Source: Streptacidiphilus neutrinimicus
GTDB taxonomy: Bacteria > Actinomycetota > Actinomycetes > Streptomycetales > Streptomycetaceae
Assembly: GCF_000787815.1 (NCBI RefSeq)
Contig: NZ_BBPO01000001.1
Span: 51,110-111,882, forward strand
Direction of reading: 5' to 3'
DNA: 60,773 nucleotides
The position numbers and the translations under genes are program-made. Positions 38,956 through 47,488 of this stretch are shown here, piece after piece. Under the pieces are notes generated by a model. The model did no database searches and was not told where the DNA came from. It saw only the letters and a list, made by a program, of their open reading frames with translations. Each line of letters begins with the position of its first letter. The stretch's first letter is position 1.

Positions 38956-41829
38956 GTGAGCGAGAGCTACCCGGCCCACTGGGAGGCCGACATCGTGCTG
39001 CGCGACGGCGGCACGGCCCGGATCCGCCCGATCGTCCCCGACGACGCGGACCGTCTCGTCGCCTTCTACCAGCGCGTCTCCGACGAGTCGAAGTACTACC
39101 GCTTCTTCGCTCCCTACCCGCGGCTGTCCGCCAAGGACGTCCGGCACTTCACCCACCACGACTTCGTCGACCGCGTGGGCCTGGCCGCACTGGTCAACGA
39201 CCAGTTCATCGCAACCGTCCGCTACGACCGCATCGACGCCACCGGACGCCCCTCCGGCTCCGGCACCGAGGCCGAGGTCGCTTTCCTCGTGCAGGACGCC
39301 CACCAGGGGCGAGGCGTGGCCTCCGCGCTGCTGGAGCACATCGCCGCGACCGCCCGCGAGCGCGGCATCCGTCGTTTCGTGGCCGAGGTGCTGCCCGAGA
39401 ACCGCAAGATGGCCAAGGTCTTCACCGAGGCCGGCTACACCCAGCAGCGCAGCTTCGCCGACGGCGTGCTGCACTTCGAGTTCGACCTCGCGCCGACCGA
39501 GGAGTCCCTCGCGGTCATGCGCGCCCGTGAGCACCGGGCCGAGGCGCGTTCGATGCAGCGGCTGCTCGCGCCCCGGTCCGTCGCGGTGATCGGCGCGGGC
39601 CGCAACCCCGTCGGTGTCGGTCGCACGGTGCTGCGCAACCTGCTCTCGGGCGGGTTCACCGGCCCCCTCTATGCGATCAACCCGGCCGCCGCCGATCCCG
39701 GGACCGGCCTCGCCGAGCTGGACGGCGTACCGGTGCACGCCTCCATCGCCGACGTGGCGGACCCGGTGGACCTCGCGGTGATCGCCGTCCCCGCCGAGCA
39801 GGTCCCCGAGGTGGTGGCCGACTGCGGCGCGGCGGGCGTGCACGGGCTCGTGGTGATCACCGCCGGCTACGCCGAGACCGGCCTCGACGGTCGCGCCCGT
39901 CAGCGCGAACTGGTCCGGCAGGCGCGCGCGGCGGGCATGCGCGTGCTCGGGCCGAACGCGTTCGGCCTGATCAACACCGATCCGGCGGTGCGGCTCGACG
40001 CCTCCCTCTCTCCCCAGCTGCCCCGGCGCGGACCGCTCGGGATCTTCACGCAGTCGGGCGCGATCGGCGCGGCACTGCTGGAGGCCGCGCACCGGCGCGG
40101 CCTCGGCATCTCGGCGTTCGCCTCCGTGGGCAACCGCGCCGACGTCTCCGGAAACGATCTGCTGCAGTTCTTCGACGAGGACGAGGCCACCGGCGTCGCG
40201 CTGCTCTATCTGGAGTCCTTCGGCAACCCGCGCAAGTTCAGCCGGCTGGCGCGGCGGGTAGCGGCGCGCAAGCCGCTGGTGGTGGTGAAGGGCGGGCGCG
40301 ACACCCGCAGCATCCCCGCCGGGCACGCCGCGGCGCTGACGCGCATCGCCGACTCGACGGTCGACACCCTCTTCGAGCAGGCCGGGGTGATCCGCGTCGA
40401 CACCATCACCGAGCTGTACGACGCCGCCGACCTGCTCGCCCACCAGCCGCTCCCGGCGGGCCCGCGGATCGCGATCGTCGGCAACTCCGACTCCCTCGGC
40501 CTGCTCACCCACGACGTCGCCCTGGGCATGGGCCTGCGGCCGCTGCTGCCGCACGACCTCACGACGAGCGCCACCCCGGACGACTTCCGCAACGGCCTGC
40601 GGGCCGCGATCGACCGCCCGGACAGCGACGCCGTCGTCGCCGTGGTCATCCCGCCGATCGGCGCGGGGGGCTTCCCGAGCTTCCCGGGCTCCGGCCTGAT
40701 CAGCCGCACCAGCCCGCCGACGGCGGCCACCGCCCCGGCCCTCGACCTCGCCCCCCTCGCCGCTGCCCTCCGCGACAGCGCCGCCCGCGCCCGCCGGGCG
40801 GCCAAGCCGCTGATCATCGTCCACCTCGCCATGCCCGAACTCGTCGACCAGGTCAGCGCCCCCGCCGCCGAGGCCGACGCGGAAGCGGACGGCCCGAACG
40901 CGTTCGAGGACACAGCCGCGCCAGCCGCGCCGACCTCCGTCCTTGCCGGCCGCGCGGGCACGCCGCAGGCCCTGGCCACGCCGACTGCCGCCCCTGCCAC
41001 CTCGCCCGGCTCCGATCGGCTGAGCGCCCCCGGCGGAGGCGGCTCGGCCGGGGGCGGCAAGGACGGCGCGGCGAGTGCTGAAGCGGGGTCGGCGACCGGG
41101 TCCGGAACCGGCGCGGGTTTCGGCAGCCACACGGGTGACGGCCAGGACGGCAGTCCGGCGGTTGCCGGGGGGCGGGTGCCGGGGTATCCGCGGCCGGAGC
41201 GGGCGGTGCGGGCGCTGGCGCACGCGACGCGGTACGCGCAGTGGCGGGCGCGGAGCGCGGAGCCGCGGACGATCCCCGAGTTCGACGACGTCGCCGAGCA
41301 ACAGGCGCGAGCCCTGGTCGCCGAGGCGCTCGGCCGGGGCCAGGAGGCCGTGCTCGACGCGGCCGCCGCCGCCCGGCTGCTGGCCTGCTACGGCGTGCGG
41401 GTCGAGCCCGAGGCCGGACAGGCGCTCGTGACCGACGGCGTCTTCGTGGACACCACCGTCTCCGCCTCCGTCGATCCGGCCGTCGGCGCGATCCTCTCCT
41501 TCGGGCTCACGGGCGTCGCCTCCGAGCTGTTGGGGGATGTCGCGCACCGGCTGATTCCGGCCACGGCGCCCGAGGCCGCCGCGCTGATCCGGGAGATCAA
41601 GGCGGCCCCGCTGCTCTTCGGCTGGCGCGGCTCCGAACCGGTCGACACCGCCGCCCTGGAGCTGCTGCTGCTGCGCGTCTCGCAGCTCGTGGACGACCTG
41701 CCGGAGGTGGCCTCGCTCACGCTGGAGCCGGTCCGGGTGGGGCGTAAGGGCCTCGTGGTGCTGGGTGCGGACGTCCGTTTGGCCCGACTGCCCGCACGGA
41801 CCGACCTCGGACCGCGCGCGCTGGCGTGA
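38956..41829 (+). CDS. GNAT acetyltransferase fused to NDP-forming acyl-CoA-synthetase-like domains (Pat-like)
   Basis: 957 residues. An N-terminal GNAT domain (about 18-190; VQDAHQGRGVASALLEH) is followed by a CoA-binding domain (195-320), a flavodoxin-like succinyl-CoA-ligase half with IFTQSGAIGAALLEAAHRRG, and a C-terminal ATP-grasp-like region after 760. About 110 residues near 635-750 are low complexity (Ala/Gly/Ser/Thr). This GNAT-first layout is that of streptomycete protein-lysine acetyltransferases that acetylate AMP-forming acyl-CoA synthetases, one of which is the nearby minus-strand gene. GTG at 38956, with AGCGAG weakly in front. Confidence 0.88.
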   Translation: MSESYPAHWEADIVLRDGGTARIRPIVPDDADRLVAFYQRVSDESKYYRFFAPYPRLSAKDVRHFTHHDFVDRVGLAALVNDQFIATVRYDRIDATGRPSGSGTEAEVAFLVQDAHQGRGVASALLEHIAATARERGIRRFVAEVLPENRKMAKVFTEAGYTQQRSFADGVLHFEFDLAPTEESLAVMRAREHRAEARSMQRLLAPRSVAVIGAGRNPVGVGRTVLRNLLSGGFTGPLYAINPAAADPGTGLAELDGVPVHASIADVADPVDLAVIAVPAEQVPEVVADCGAAGVHGLVVITAGYAETGLDGRARQRELVRQARAAGMRVLGPNAFGLINTDPAVRLDASLSPQLPRRGPLGIFTQSGAIGAALLEAAHRRGLGISAFASVGNRADVSGNDLLQFFDEDEATGVALLYLESFGNPRKFSRLARRVAARKPLVVVKGGRDTRSIPAGHAAALTRIADSTVDTLFEQAGVIRVDTITELYDAADLLAHQPLPAGPRIAIVGNSDSLGLLTHDVALGMGLRPLLPHDLTTSATPDDFRNGLRAAIDRPDSDAVVAVVIPPIGAGGFPSFPGSGLISRTSPPTAATAPALDLAPLAAALRDSAARARRAAKPLIIVHLAMPELVDQVSAPAAEADAEADGPNAFEDTAAPAAPTSVLAGRAGTPQALATPTAAPATSPGSDRLSAPGGGGSAGGGKDGAASAEAGSATGSGTGAGFGSHTGDGQDGSPAVAGGRVPGYPRPERAVRALAHATRYAQWRARSAEPRTIPEFDDVAEQQARALVAEALGRGQEAVLDAAAAARLLACYGVRVEPEAGQALVTDGVFVDTTVSASVDPAVGAILSFGLTGVASELLGDVAHRLIPATAPEAAALIREIKAAPLLFGWRGSEPVDTAALELLLLRVSQLVDDLPEVASLTLEPVRVGRKGLVVLGADVRLARLPARTDLGPRALA

Positions 41830-41860
41830 GCCGGGCCCGGGTCATGCCAGGATGGTAGGT

Positions 41861-42457
41861 ATGGCGAAGACCGGTACGACGACCACCACCCAGGGGCTGC
41901 GCTCCGCGATCGAGCGCAGCGGCTACTACCCGACCCTCGTGTCCGAGGCCGTCGAGCAGGCCGTGGGGAGCGAGAGCGTCGAGGCCTTCCTGGTGCACCA
42001 GGAGACCACCTTCGACGCCAACGAGGTCCGCCGCCACGTGACCGTGCTGGTGCTGACCGACGCCCGCTTCATCGTCAGCCACACCGACGAGCAGGGCGCC
42101 GACGACTCCTCGCCGGTGCCGTACGCGACGACCTCCACCGAGAGCGTCAAGGTCGGCCGGATCTCGTCGGTCGTGGTCAGTCGGGTCGTCGCCAACCCGG
42201 AGACGTACGTGCGCGGCTCCCTGCCGCGCGAGGTGGTGCTCACCATCGGCTGGGGCGCCGTCTCCCGGATCGACCTGGAGCCGGCCGCCTGCGGCGACCC
42301 GAACTGCGACGCCGACCACGGCTACACCGGCTCGACCACCGCCGACGACCTCTCGCTGCGGGTCAGCGAGGCGGGCGACGGCCCGGAGACGGTCGCGCAG
42401 GCGCTCGCCTTCGCCCGGGCCCTGTCCGAGGCCACGGCGCGCACCACGGACCAGTAG
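41861..42457 (+). CDS. DUF5998 family protein
   Basis: 198 residues. Conserved streptomycete protein of unknown function, beginning MAKTGTTTTTQGLRSAIERSG. It contains VLTDARFIVSHTDEQGAD and GDPNCDADHGY, the latter holding its two cysteines. Predicted soluble, mixed alpha/beta, resembling a PH-like fold by its alternating strands (inference). ATG at 41861 is 32 bp after the acetyltransferase fusion; co-transcription is likely. Confidence 0.85.
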   Translation: MAKTGTTTTTQGLRSAIERSGYYPTLVSEAVEQAVGSESVEAFLVHQETTFDANEVRRHVTVLVLTDARFIVSHTDEQGADDSSPVPYATTSTESVKVGRISSVVVSRVVANPETYVRGSLPREVVLTIGWGAVSRIDLEPAACGDPNCDADHGYTGSTTADDLSLRVSEAGDGPETVAQALAFARALSEATARTTDQ

Positions 42458-42631
42458 GCCCGGCCGTGCCGAGAGGCGCCACCGCCCCCGCCTGCGGACG
42501 GGAGTACCTCCGTCACGGGCCCGTCCCGGGCGCCGCCTCTTCCCCCGGCCCCATACCACCGGATCCCCACGGCCGGATCCGCCGAGCCCTTCGCCCCTCG
42601 CCGCCTGCCCGCGTCCTGTAGAAACGACTCG

Positions 42632-43816
42632 ATGACTCTCCCTCACACTGCCGCGCCGGTCCCCGCCTACGGCTCGGCCGCCCTCGCGGACGTGCTGCCC
42701 GCGGTCGCGGTCGGCCTCGGTCTGACTGAGGCCGACGGCGTGCCCGCGACTGGCCTGCGGCTGCCGGCCGCGGACCGCGTCTGTGTCTTCTTGATCGACG
42801 GACTCGGCTGGGAGCTGCTGCGCGGTCACCCGGACGAGGCGCCGTTCCTCACCTCGCTGCTGTCGAGCTCGCTCGCGGGCAGCGGGCGTCCGCTCACCGC
42901 CGGCTTCCCGGCGACGACCGCGACCAGCCTCGCCTCCTTCGGCACGGGACGTCCGCCGGGCGAGCACGGCCTGGCCGGCTACCTGGTCCGCATCCCCGGC
43001 GAGCGGCGGCTGATGAACCAGCTGCGCTGGCAGCCGCACGTCACCCCGCGCAGCTGGCAGCCGTATCCGACGGTCTTCCAGCGCACTCACGCGCACGGCG
43101 TGGCGACCTGCCAGGTCTCCTCGCCGACCTTCGAGTTCACCCCGCTGACGGAGGTGGCCCTGTCCGGCGGCGAGTTCGTCGGGCGGCTCACCGGCGAGGA
43201 GCGGATGGACCTGGCCGCCGAGCGCCTGGCCGCCGCGGACCGCGCCCTCGTCTACACCTACTACAGCGAGCTCGACGGCATGGGCCACCGCCATGGCGCG
43301 GCCTCCGACGCCTGGCGCGGCCAGCTCATGGCCGTGGACCGGCTCGCCCAGCGCCTCGCCGAGCAGTTGCCGCCGCGCTCCGCGCTCTACATCACCGCCG
43401 ACCACGGCATGGTCGACGTGCCGACGGACCCGGCCGCCGGAGCCCGTGTCGACATGGACGCGCCGGAGCAGGAGGACCTGCGCGCCGGCATGCTCCTGCT
43501 CGGCGGCGAGGGCCGCGCCCGTCACCTCTACGCCCAGCCCGGTGCGGAGGCCGATCTGCTCGCCGCCTGGCGCGAGCGCCTCGGCGACCGCTTCTGGATC
43601 GCCTCCCGCGACGAGGCGATCGAGGCCGGCTGGTTCGGCCCCGTCGTCGAGGACCGTGTCCGCGGCCGCATCGGCGACGTCGTCGCCGTCGCGGCCTCCG
43701 ACGCGGCCGTGACCGCGACCCGCCGCGAGCCGGGGGAGTCGTCCATGGTCGGCATGCACGGCTCGCTGCTCGACTCCGAACTGCTGGTGCCGCTGCTGGA
43801 GGTGCGCCGTGGCTGA
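42632..43816 (+). CDS. Alkaline-phosphatase-superfamily phosphodiesterase/nucleotide pyrophosphatase
   Basis: 394 residues. Metal and nucleophile residues of the nucleotide pyrophosphatase group: VFLIDGLGWE (Asp), GFPATTATSLAS (Thr nucleophile), YYSELDGMGHRHG (Asp and His), ITADHGMVD and MHGSLLDSE (His). No signal peptide, so a cytoplasmic phosphodiester or pyrophosphate hydrolase. Its stop overlaps the thymidine kinase start by eight bases, suggesting joint work in nucleotide metabolism. A 174-bp gap before it holds no recognisable feature. Confidence 0.9.
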   Translation: MTLPHTAAPVPAYGSAALADVLPAVAVGLGLTEADGVPATGLRLPAADRVCVFLIDGLGWELLRGHPDEAPFLTSLLSSSLAGSGRPLTAGFPATTATSLASFGTGRPPGEHGLAGYLVRIPGERRLMNQLRWQPHVTPRSWQPYPTVFQRTHAHGVATCQVSSPTFEFTPLTEVALSGGEFVGRLTGEERMDLAAERLAAADRALVYTYYSELDGMGHRHGAASDAWRGQLMAVDRLAQRLAEQLPPRSALYITADHGMVDVPTDPAAGARVDMDAPEQEDLRAGMLLLGGEGRARHLYAQPGAEADLLAAWRERLGDRFWIASRDEAIEAGWFGPVVEDRVRGRIGDVVAVAASDAAVTATRREPGESSMVGMHGSLLDSELLVPLLEVRRG

Positions 43817-44480
43817 GCTGGTCTTCTTCTCCGGGACGATGGACTGCGGCAAGTCCACGCTGGCGCTGCAGATGGACCACAACCACCGGGCCCGCGGCCG
43901 CCGCGGCACCATCTTCACCCGCAACGACCGCGCGGGCGCGGCGACGCTCTCCAGCAGGCTGGGCCTCAGCACCCAGGCCGTCGAGGTCCGCGAGGGCCTC
44001 GACTTCCACCACTACGTGGTGAAGGCCCTTTCCGCGGGGGAGCGGATCGACTACCTCATCTGCGACGAGGCCCAGTTCTTCGAGGCCGGCCAGGTCGACC
44101 AACTCGCCCGCGTCGTCGACGACCTGGCGATCGACGTCTACACCTTCGGCATCACCACCGACTTCCGCACCCGGCTCTTCCCCGGCTCCGCGCGCCTGAT
44201 CGAACTCGCGGACCGCGTCGAGGTGCTGCAGGTCGAGGCCCTGTGCTGGTGCGGCGCGCGGGCGACGCACAACGCCCGCACGGTCGGCGGCGTCATGGTG
44301 GTCGAGGGCGCCCAGGTCGTCGTCGGCGACGTGGTCGTCAACGACGACCAGATCGGCTACGAGGTCCTGTGCCGCCGACACCACCGCAAGCGCATGACCT
44401 CCGCCACCTCCCGCGCCGGCGCCCTCTCCCCCGACGTCCTCCCCTTCGACGCCGTCTCCCCCGTGCCGGGCCAGCAGTAG
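43809..44480 (+). CDS. tdk: Thymidine kinase (TK1-like, type II)
   Basis: 223 residues. P-loop SGTMDCGKST (8-17), the Walker B/DxxQ segment LICDEAQFFE, the lasso-region substrate motif GGVMVVEGAQVVVGD, and zinc cysteines in ALCWCGARAT and CRRHHRKR. Phosphorylates thymidine for salvage. GTG at 43809 lies inside the preceding phosphodiesterase gene, giving translational coupling. The tail after 200 is non-conserved. It is followed at once by the mini-IS element. Confidence 0.93.
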   Translation: MAELVFFSGTMDCGKSTLALQMDHNHRARGRRGTIFTRNDRAGAATLSSRLGLSTQAVEVREGLDFHHYVVKALSAGERIDYLICDEAQFFEAGQVDQLARVVDDLAIDVYTFGITTDFRTRLFPGSARLIELADRVEVLQVEALCWCGARATHNARTVGGVMVVEGAQVVVGDVVVNDDQIGYEVLCRRHHRKRMTSATSRAGALSPDVLPFDAVSPVPGQQ

Positions 44481-44482
44481 TA

Positions 44483-44692
44483 GGACTTGTCCGGTCGATC
44501 ACGTACGAAGCCAGATCACGACGGTAATCCCGTCGATCACCTGTCGATGGTCCCGCCACCGGCCACAACGCCTGTTGCTGACGGGCAGGAACGGCCTCAG
44601 CCGCTCCCACTCGGCATCTGTCAGATCACCCCGCCGCATGCCAGAACCGACGAGCAAGTCAGCTGACAGTCACATGATCGACCGACAAGTCC
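44483..44692. mobile_element. 210-bp IS5-derived mini-element (MITE) with terminal inverted repeats
   Basis: The ends are inverted repeats of about 20 bp: GGACTTGTCCGGTCGATCAC at the left and, read inward, GGACTTGTCGGTCGATCATG at the right, differing by a one-base gap and one substitution. A TA dinucleotide flanks each end (44481-44482 and 44693-44694), consistent with a TA target duplication. Inside is only the start of a transposase reading frame. It looks like an internally deleted IS that a full-length relative could mobilise. Confidence 0.85.
44499..44639 (-). pseudogene. IS5-family transposase N-terminal fragment within the mini-element
   Basis: ATG at 44639 reads MRRGDLTDAEWERLRPFLP, then VSNRRCGRWRDHRQVIDGI, the typical N-terminus of IS5-family transposases, but stops after 46 residues in the left inverted repeat. 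The DDE catalytic domain is missing. Confidence 0.85.
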
Positions 44693-44732
44693 TAACCTCG
44701 CCGCCGCCGGTGGGCGCGTCGGAGCAGGGGTC

Positions 44733-45395
44733 TCAGCGGCAGAGCAGGACGCCGACCTCGTTCCCCTCGGAGTCGAGGCAGGGCAGCAGTTGGTGACCGT
44801 CCGGGTCGACGAAGCACCCGAGCGCCGCCACCTCCGACCGGCCGTCAGCGGAGAGCAGCCAGCCTTCTGCGTAGTCACCCGGCTCGGCGCCGTCGGAGGC
44901 GAGCGTGTCGGCATCGATGCCCGCTTCCGCGAGGCCCTGCTCCAGGTCCTCGGCGCGGTCCCAGCCACCGTCCTCGACCGGCGGCCGCCGCTTCAGCGCG
45001 GCCAGCGCGCGGGCGACCGCCGGAAGCACACCCTGCACGCCGGAGTCCAACTCTCCGCCGCGCACCACGAGGAACCCGGAGTTGGTCATCAGCCCGTCGC
45101 CCAAGTCACCCGCCTCCACGGGCAGGGCGTCGCCGGAGCGGACGAGCACGGCGGACACCTCGGGCACAGACTCGCCGTCGCCATCACCGTCGAGCAGCAG
45201 ATACACCGCGTGCGGGCCCGCCCCCACCGGGACACCGAACGCGTCATCGCTGAACGGATCCTCGAACCAGGCGGTGTCACCGCCGAAGTCCACTTCGACC
45301 CGGCGGTACCTGGCCGACTGCTCACCGGCATCCAGCGCGGGCAGTGCCGCGAAGAAGTCGGCCAGGTGGTCCTCGTCTTCGAACGTCCAGTCCAT
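44733..45395 (-). CDS. Acidic hypothetical protein
   Basis: 220 residues, strongly acidic (many Asp/Glu, few Lys), no membrane helix. Starts MDWTFEDEDHLADFFAALP; ATG at 45395 with GGAGAG ten bases upstream. Contains FEDPFSDDAFGVPVGAG and ends VDPDGHQLLPCLDSEGNEV, resembling small conserved streptomycete proteins without known function. It is bracketed by two IS5-type remnants, so its position may be the result of insertions. No function is proposed. Confidence 0.75.
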   Translation of the reverse strand: MDWTFEDEDHLADFFAALPALDAGEQSARYRRVEVDFGGDTAWFEDPFSDDAFGVPVGAGPHAVYLLLDGDGDGESVPEVSAVLVRSGDALPVEAGDLGDGLMTNSGFLVVRGGELDSGVQGVLPAVARALAALKRRPPVEDGGWDRAEDLEQGLAEAGIDADTLASDGAEPGDYAEGWLLSADGRSEVAALGCFVDPDGHQLLPCLDSEGNEVGVLLCR

Positions 45396-45530
45396 GCCCT
45401 GCTCTCCATTCCCGTCCGGTGATTTTCGGCCACGAGTTCGACGTGCCGTCAGCGAGGCTGAGCGTAGCCCGCCGGTCGGACAGGGCGGTTGGGCAGTGTC
45501 CCGGAGATCAGTTGAGTCGTTGACAGGACC

Positions 45531-45578
45531 GTGGGACATAGGGGTGATCTGACGGATGCCCAGTGGGAGCGATTGGAG
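45531..45578 (+). pseudogene. Second IS5-type transposase start fragment
   Basis: GTG GGA CAT reads VGHRGDLTDAQWERLE before homology stops. The fragment matches the transposase start in the mini-element over GGTGATCTGAC and AGTGGGAGCG but differs elsewhere, so it comes from a different IS. Only about 16 codons remain, up against the 3' end of the phosphodiesterase gene. Confidence 0.65.
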
Positions 45579-45607
45579 TCGCCCACGTCCGCAGGGAGTT
45601 GCCGGAT

Positions 45608-46513
45608 TCAGGCGGGCTGGAGGTCTGCCGAGGCGCGGGCCGCGGAGGCGGCGAAGGGGAGGCCGTCGAGGGTCCAGTGGCGGTCAGGCCGGAGCCCGAG
45701 GGAGGCGAAGACCTGGGGGGCCACGTCGACGTGGCGCAGCGGGGCGGTGATCGAGCCCGGGGCGAACTCCGGTCCGCTGCAGGCGATCCAGGCGGTGCGC
45801 TCGAGCACGCTGTCGCCGCCGTGGCCGCCCTCGTCCACGTGCCCGTGGTCGGTGACGACGATGACCGTCCAGTCCTCATCCGCGTAGGTGGGCCGGGCGC
45901 GGAGCGCGTCGAGGAGACGCCCGAGGCGTTCGTCCGCCCGCAGGACCGCCTCGCGGTAGTCCGCGCCGCAGCCGCGCAGGTGCGCGGTCTCGTCGACGGC
46001 GCCCAGGTAGACGAAGGACGCCTCGGGGTCCTCCTCGCGCAGGACGGTGACCGCGTCGCGGACCATCCGCTCGTCGACCGCCTCCCAGTCCTCGCACGTC
46101 TCCGCCGCCGGGGCGACGAAGCTGAGGCGCCCGGGCCCGTTGAACAGCGGACCGCCGCTGCGCGCCAGCACCAGCGGCTCCCACGCCGCCGCGACGTAGG
46201 TGCGGCGGCCGAAGCCGTGGGTGAGGCGGGTGAGGAAGTCGGGGAAGACCGCCAGGCGGTGGCCGGTGAAGTCGTTGTTCCACACCGCGTGCTTGGTGAC
46301 GTGGACGCCGGTGGCGATCGTGGCCCAGCAGGGGCCGGACATGGTCGGAGTGCCCGCGTCGATCACGACGGGCGCGAGGAAGCCGGCGTCGGCGACCTCG
46401 TCCAGGCGGGGCGTCTCCAGTTCGGCCAGGACGTCGAGGCGGACGCCGTCGATGCCGACGACGAGGACACGGCGGGCGCGCTCGCCCCGGTCGGACTGGT
46501 GCGGGAGTGCCAT
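45608..46513 (-). CDS. Alkaline-phosphatase-superfamily phosphodiesterase (second in the window)
   Basis: 301 residues. Motifs: VLVVGIDGVRLD (metal Asp), GTPTMSGPCWATIATG (Thr/Ser nucleophile region), VYLGAVDETAHLRG (Asp, His), VVTDHGHVDEGGHGG (Asp-His and His). Similar superfamily but different subtype from the gene at 42632. No signal peptide. Start ATG at 46513. It stands alone between remnant IS DNA and the VOC gene. Substrate unknown. Confidence 0.88.
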   Translation of the reverse strand: MALPHQSDRGERARRVLVVGIDGVRLDVLAELETPRLDEVADAGFLAPVVIDAGTPTMSGPCWATIATGVHVTKHAVWNNDFTGHRLAVFPDFLTRLTHGFGRRTYVAAAWEPLVLARSGGPLFNGPGRLSFVAPAAETCEDWEAVDERMVRDAVTVLREEDPEASFVYLGAVDETAHLRGCGADYREAVLRADERLGRLLDALRARPTYADEDWTVIVVTDHGHVDEGGHGGDSVLERTAWIACSGPEFAPGSITAPLRHVDVAPQVFASLGLRPDRHWTLDGLPFAASAARASADLQPA

Positions 46514-46608
46514 GCGGTGCCCCTGAGCTGGGTCGTGCGAACGGTTCCCGTCACCCTAACGGGGGACGCCGCGCCGCGTGAGCGCGTACCACACCTCAGG
46601 GCCGATGA

Positions 46609-46624
46609 ACTTGTCGGGACAAGT
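46609..46624. repeat. Perfect palindrome resembling joined mini-element ends
   Basis: ACTTGTC and GACAAGT face each other around GG. The mini-element at 44483 ends in GGACTTGTC and GACAAGTCC, so this could be a junction of two IS ends left after deletion, or chance. The gap 46514-46653 also contains a GTGAACG/CGTTCAC stem that may terminate the VOC gene. Confidence 0.35.
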
Positions 46625-46653
46625 CGGTGAACGCCCGGGGCTGCCGCGCCCGT

Positions 46654-47430
46654 TCACGCCTCCGCGAGCCGCACGAGCGCGAACGGACCGCCCTGCGGGT
46701 CCCGCAGGAACGCGCCCTCGCCGTAGCGCGCGGGCGGCAGCGACCGCTCCAGGCTGCCGCCGAGTTCGATCGCCGTCTTGACCGCCATGTCGAGGTCGGC
46801 GACCGCGAAGTAGACGCGCCAGCGCGGACGCGGGTCCCCGGGATCGGCCGCACGGATGCCCGCGACGCGGTGGCCGCCGTAGCGGAGCAGTATGGCGTCC
46901 TCGTCGCGACCGATCTCGGCGCGGCCGTCCTCGACGGCCGCGAGGCCGAAGACCTTGGCGTAGAAGTCGGCGGAGTCCAGCACCGAGGGGGTGCGCAGCT
47001 CGCTCCAGACCACCGCGCCCGGCTCGCGCCGCACCTGCCAGCCCTGGTGCCCGCGGGGCTCCCACGCGCCGAACACGGCGCCCGCCGGGTCCGCCGCGAG
47101 CACGAGCCGTCCGGCGTCGGCCGAGTCCAGCGGGCCGAGCGCGACGGTGCCGCCGCAGTCGCGGATCCGGTTCGCCACCTCGTCCGCGCTGTCCACGGAG
47201 AAGTAGGTGACCCAGTCCACCGGGAAGCCGGCCGTCTCCTCGAACTGTCCGATTCCGGCGACGAGGAGCCCGTCCAGCGTCGCGCGCAGGTACGGACCGA
47301 GGCGGTCCGGGCCGCCCTGGTACTCCCAGCCGAGCAGGCCCGAGTAGTACGCGCAGGCCGCGTGGAGGTCATGTGCCATCAGGCTCACCCAGCAGGGAGT
47401 CCCCTGTGGCTGCCGCAAGCTCTCACTCAC
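46654..47430 (-). CDS. Two-domain VOC (glyoxalase/bleomycin-resistance fold) protein
   Basis: 258 residues with two VOC units (about 14-130 and 140-256). Each opens with the usual strand-helix (TPCWVSLMAHDLHAACAYYSGLLGWEY; VVWSELRTPSVLDSADFYAKVFGL) and ends with DPAGAVFGAWEP or DPQGGPFALVRLAEA, where Glu/His metal ligands may sit. Streptomycete relatives are annotated as glyoxalases or hydroxylase-like proteins; activity unknown. GTG at 47430 (VSESLRQPQG) is preferred over upstream codons because homology begins there. Divergent from the rhodanese gene. Confidence 0.85.
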   Translation of the reverse strand: MSESLRQPQGTPCWVSLMAHDLHAACAYYSGLLGWEYQGGPDRLGPYLRATLDGLLVAGIGQFEETAGFPVDWVTYFSVDSADEVANRIRDCGGTVALGPLDSADAGRLVLAADPAGAVFGAWEPRGHQGWQVRREPGAVVWSELRTPSVLDSADFYAKVFGLAAVEDGRAEIGRDEDAILLRYGGHRVAGIRAADPGDPRPRWRVYFAVADLDMAVKTAIELGGSLERSLPPARYGEGAFLRDPQGGPFALVRLAEA

Positions 47431-47488
47431 GCCCCCGATGCTCCCACCCCGGGCCCCCGAGCGCTGCCGTTGGCACGACAATGTCCCT

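Noticed and set aside
38629-41547. A 970-codon minus-strand frame opposite the acetyltransferase fusion
   Set aside because: No motifs; the plus strand encodes a full GNAT and ligase protein across the same region.
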